Assembly (NCBI GenBank): GCA_003339415.1
Contig: PDHQ01000156.1
Span: forward strand, 1-64,000
Origin: Ophiocordyceps camponoti-saundersi (nom. inval.)
Taxonomy: Eukaryota; Ascomycota; Sordariomycetes; Hypocreales; Ophiocordycipitaceae
Length of the DNA stretch: 64,000 nucleotides
Direction: 5' to 3'
Under the pieces are notes generated by a model. It did no database searches. It worked only from the letters and a program-made list of their open reading frames with translations, and was not told the DNA's origin. A program made the translations under genes and the position numbers. Below, piece by piece: positions 61,949 through 64,000 of the stretch; the stretch's first letter is position 1; every line of letters begins with the position of its first letter.

Positions 61949-63110
61949 TAATCTTTTCTTATAAGCTATAAGGTAAGTAAATTGATTTTTTATATATAAA
62001 GTAGGAAAATACTTATTATATTATAACCTTATTATATAATATTTAGTAATATATTTAAATTAATAATATTTAAAATATTATTAAGGTTAGACTTTTAATA
62101 TATATAATTTAATATTAAAAATCTTCGCTTATATTATTATATTTTTATTATAAATTTAGTTTATATTTATTATATTATTAATAATAATTATTAAAAAGTT
62201 TTACTAAGTTTTAAAATAATATCTTTTTATATATAATTATATTATTAAAACTTTATTTAATAATTTAATTTTTTTCTAAAAAGCTTCCTTATTATTTTAT
62301 TATAAAGCTTACGCTAATACTTTTTTTATAATAAAAATATAACGTTTACTAATTAAGTATACTTTTTCTTTAAAAATAATATAAAGCTATTTAAAATTAA
62401 ACTAAAGCTTATAAATAATATTCTAAAATATTATTATAATATCGCCGCTAAGTAGTTTCCTTATTATAAAAGCTTAGCCTTACTTATAAAATTTATAATT
62501 ACTATTTATTATAATCGCCTTAAGGCCTTAAAGTTAAAGTAAAATAGCTATAAAGTTAAAATAAATTATAAGCTATCGCTTATATTATTTAAAAACTTAC
62601 TTTTTAATAATCTTTTTTAGCGCTTTAGGTATAATTATAACTTATATTAAAAAAGTTTTGCTTCCTTTAAAACTATAAAAAAAGAGGAAATTATAGCTAT
62701 AATAGCTAAAAAGATATTATTAATTAATAAAGTTAAAGTAAAAGGGGCACCTCCCTAAACCTTTTTAGACTTTACTATTTATTTAATAATTACCTATATA
62801 AAAATAAAAATATTTCTTAAAATAATTTTACTAATATTTACCTTAGCTTTTAATAAGGTAATAAATATAATAAACTTTTAAGTTTAAGATTATTATAATT
62901 TAGAGTAAAGCTATATTTTAAGTAAATAATTTTTATAGTTATAATCGACTTATATAGCGTCGCCCTCCCCCCCGAAGTTACTTCGGGCGTAGCTAGCTAT
63001 CGCTATAAAATAATAAAGGGAGCGGAGTCCGCTTATAATATAAGAATAAAAAGTCCGTATCTGCGTCGCTATAAGCGCGGAATTTATAAAATATATAAAA
63101 GTTATTATTT

Positions 63111-64000
63111 TATTATTTATAATTTTAATTATTAAATAAGATTTTATTATAATAAAAATTAAAGCTAGCTTAAATAGTAAGATATCTCTTATATTATACT
63201 TTTTTATTAAGCTTTTTTTTACTTAAATTATTTTTAACTTAGTAAAAAAATAATTTAAAATTAATTTAAGAATTTATTTTTAAGATATTTTATAAATATA
63301 AAGTAGTTTCTTATTAATATATATTATAATAAGCTTATTATTTTTTTTTATTTTAACTTAAAATTATAGTTTTTAAGATAATAGTATTTTTTACGCTTTA
63401 TTAGAAATATATCTTATAATAATATATAAAGCGGACTAAATATTATTTTTAAAAATATTATTTTAAGTAAAGCTTTTAAAAATATTAATAAAAAGCTATT
63501 TTAAATTAGTTTTAAAATAATCTTAAAATATAAGAAAAATACTTATATTTTATTAGTTTTTAATCTTAATTTAATATTATATTTATTAAGACTTATTTAT
63601 AAATATATTTTAATTATAAGTTTTTATTAAATTTTACTAAAATATAAAAAACTTAGTAAAATATAAGGAGTAATATAAAATTACTTCTTATATTTATAAA
63701 AGCTTAAATAAAAAATAAAACTTTTTTTAGTTATAAAAACTTTTCTAAATTAATTTAAAATATACTATATTAGTAAAAAATATTATATTACTTATAAATA
63801 TATTTTATATTTTACTATATAAATAAATACTTATAATTAATATTAACTTTAAAAATTTATTATAAAAACTTAAAAAATAAATATATTTATTTTTAGAAGA
63901 AATAAATTATAAAAAAGTCTAAGCTATTATTAAAAATATATTTAATATATTATACCTTAAGTTAGTTTTAAATTAATTTATAGTAAATTTTTAATTATAT
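63111..64000. other. Unassigned AT-rich DNA at the right edge
   Basis: Among the most AT-rich DNA in the window, made of poly-A/T and TTTAAA-type words, with no frame or repeat match found. Confidence 0.4.

Larger units (their letters stand above)
52545..63110 (+). repeat. Third copy of the 1.9-kb repeat, split by element B
   Basis: Left part 52545-53266 and right part 61949-63110 together align with 41275-43143. The break falls at TAATC (TAATT on the left after a C-to-T change), which is the target duplication of element B. A perfect hairpin, CCCGAAG-TTA-CTTCGGG, lies at 62971-62987 in this copy. Confidence 0.88.

Noticed and set aside
51896..64000. Mitochondrial or AT-rich bacterial DNA
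   Set aside because: LTR elements with target duplications, chromodomain pol and CpA/TpG loss identify nuclear, RIP-affected fungal DNA.

Overview
This window looks like filamentous ascomycete (Pezizomycotina) DNA. It is almost entirely AT-rich, repeat-derived heterochromatin damaged by repeat-induced point mutation (RIP). Across tens of kilobases the dinucleotides CpA and TpG are nearly absent, TpA is in excess, CpG is kept, and no long reading frame survives. The one exception is a compositionally normal island at about 46.3-51.9 kb. It carries a single intact gene, the largest subunit of RNA polymerase I (RPA190/A190), on the minus strand. The species cannot be named from the sequence.

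Layout. At 0.27-2.0 kb lies a 5'-truncated Ty3-type LTR element on the plus strand (D'), ending in a 300-bp LTR. At 2.94-10.53 kb is a complete copy of the same family on the minus strand (D), with 300-bp LTRs, AAAAA target duplications, a degenerate protease/RT/integrase/chromodomain pol, and a separate plus-strand coding remnant between pol and the 3' LTR. From 10.5 to 16.2 kb there is unidentified coding-like remnant. A 301-bp LTR-like direct repeat occurs at 16.16 and 31.05 kb and may bound a 15-kb composite. That interval holds a tRNA-like sequence (17.8 kb), a Tad-like LINE (about 19.4-24.4 kb) and an unidentified plus-strand remnant (26.6-31 kb). At 31.71-38.59 kb is Ty3 element A, with 250-bp LTRs and GTTTT duplications. 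From 39.6 to 46 kb there is a gag fragment and a large inverted repeat with arms of about 1.86 kb. A 34-bp minisatellite then leads into the RPA190 island.

Beyond the gene, a third copy of the 1.9-kb repeat (52.5-63.1 kb) is split by Ty3 element B (53.27-61.95 kb). Element B is in turn split by a small 1,776-bp LTR element, C, which sits exactly inside the RT active-site codons. This gives a readable three-level nesting order. The remaining DNA is unassigned AT-rich sequence.

The only gene likely to be functional is RPA190. Its first coding exon is joined to the rest by a 53-nt intron that appears to use a GC-AG splice pair. A naive start at the ATG at 51520 would therefore miss the N-terminus. 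All transposon coding regions appear dead: in three of the four RT catalytic motifs I located, the aspartates have become Asn through changes of the RIP type, and in the fourth the motif is split by an insertion.
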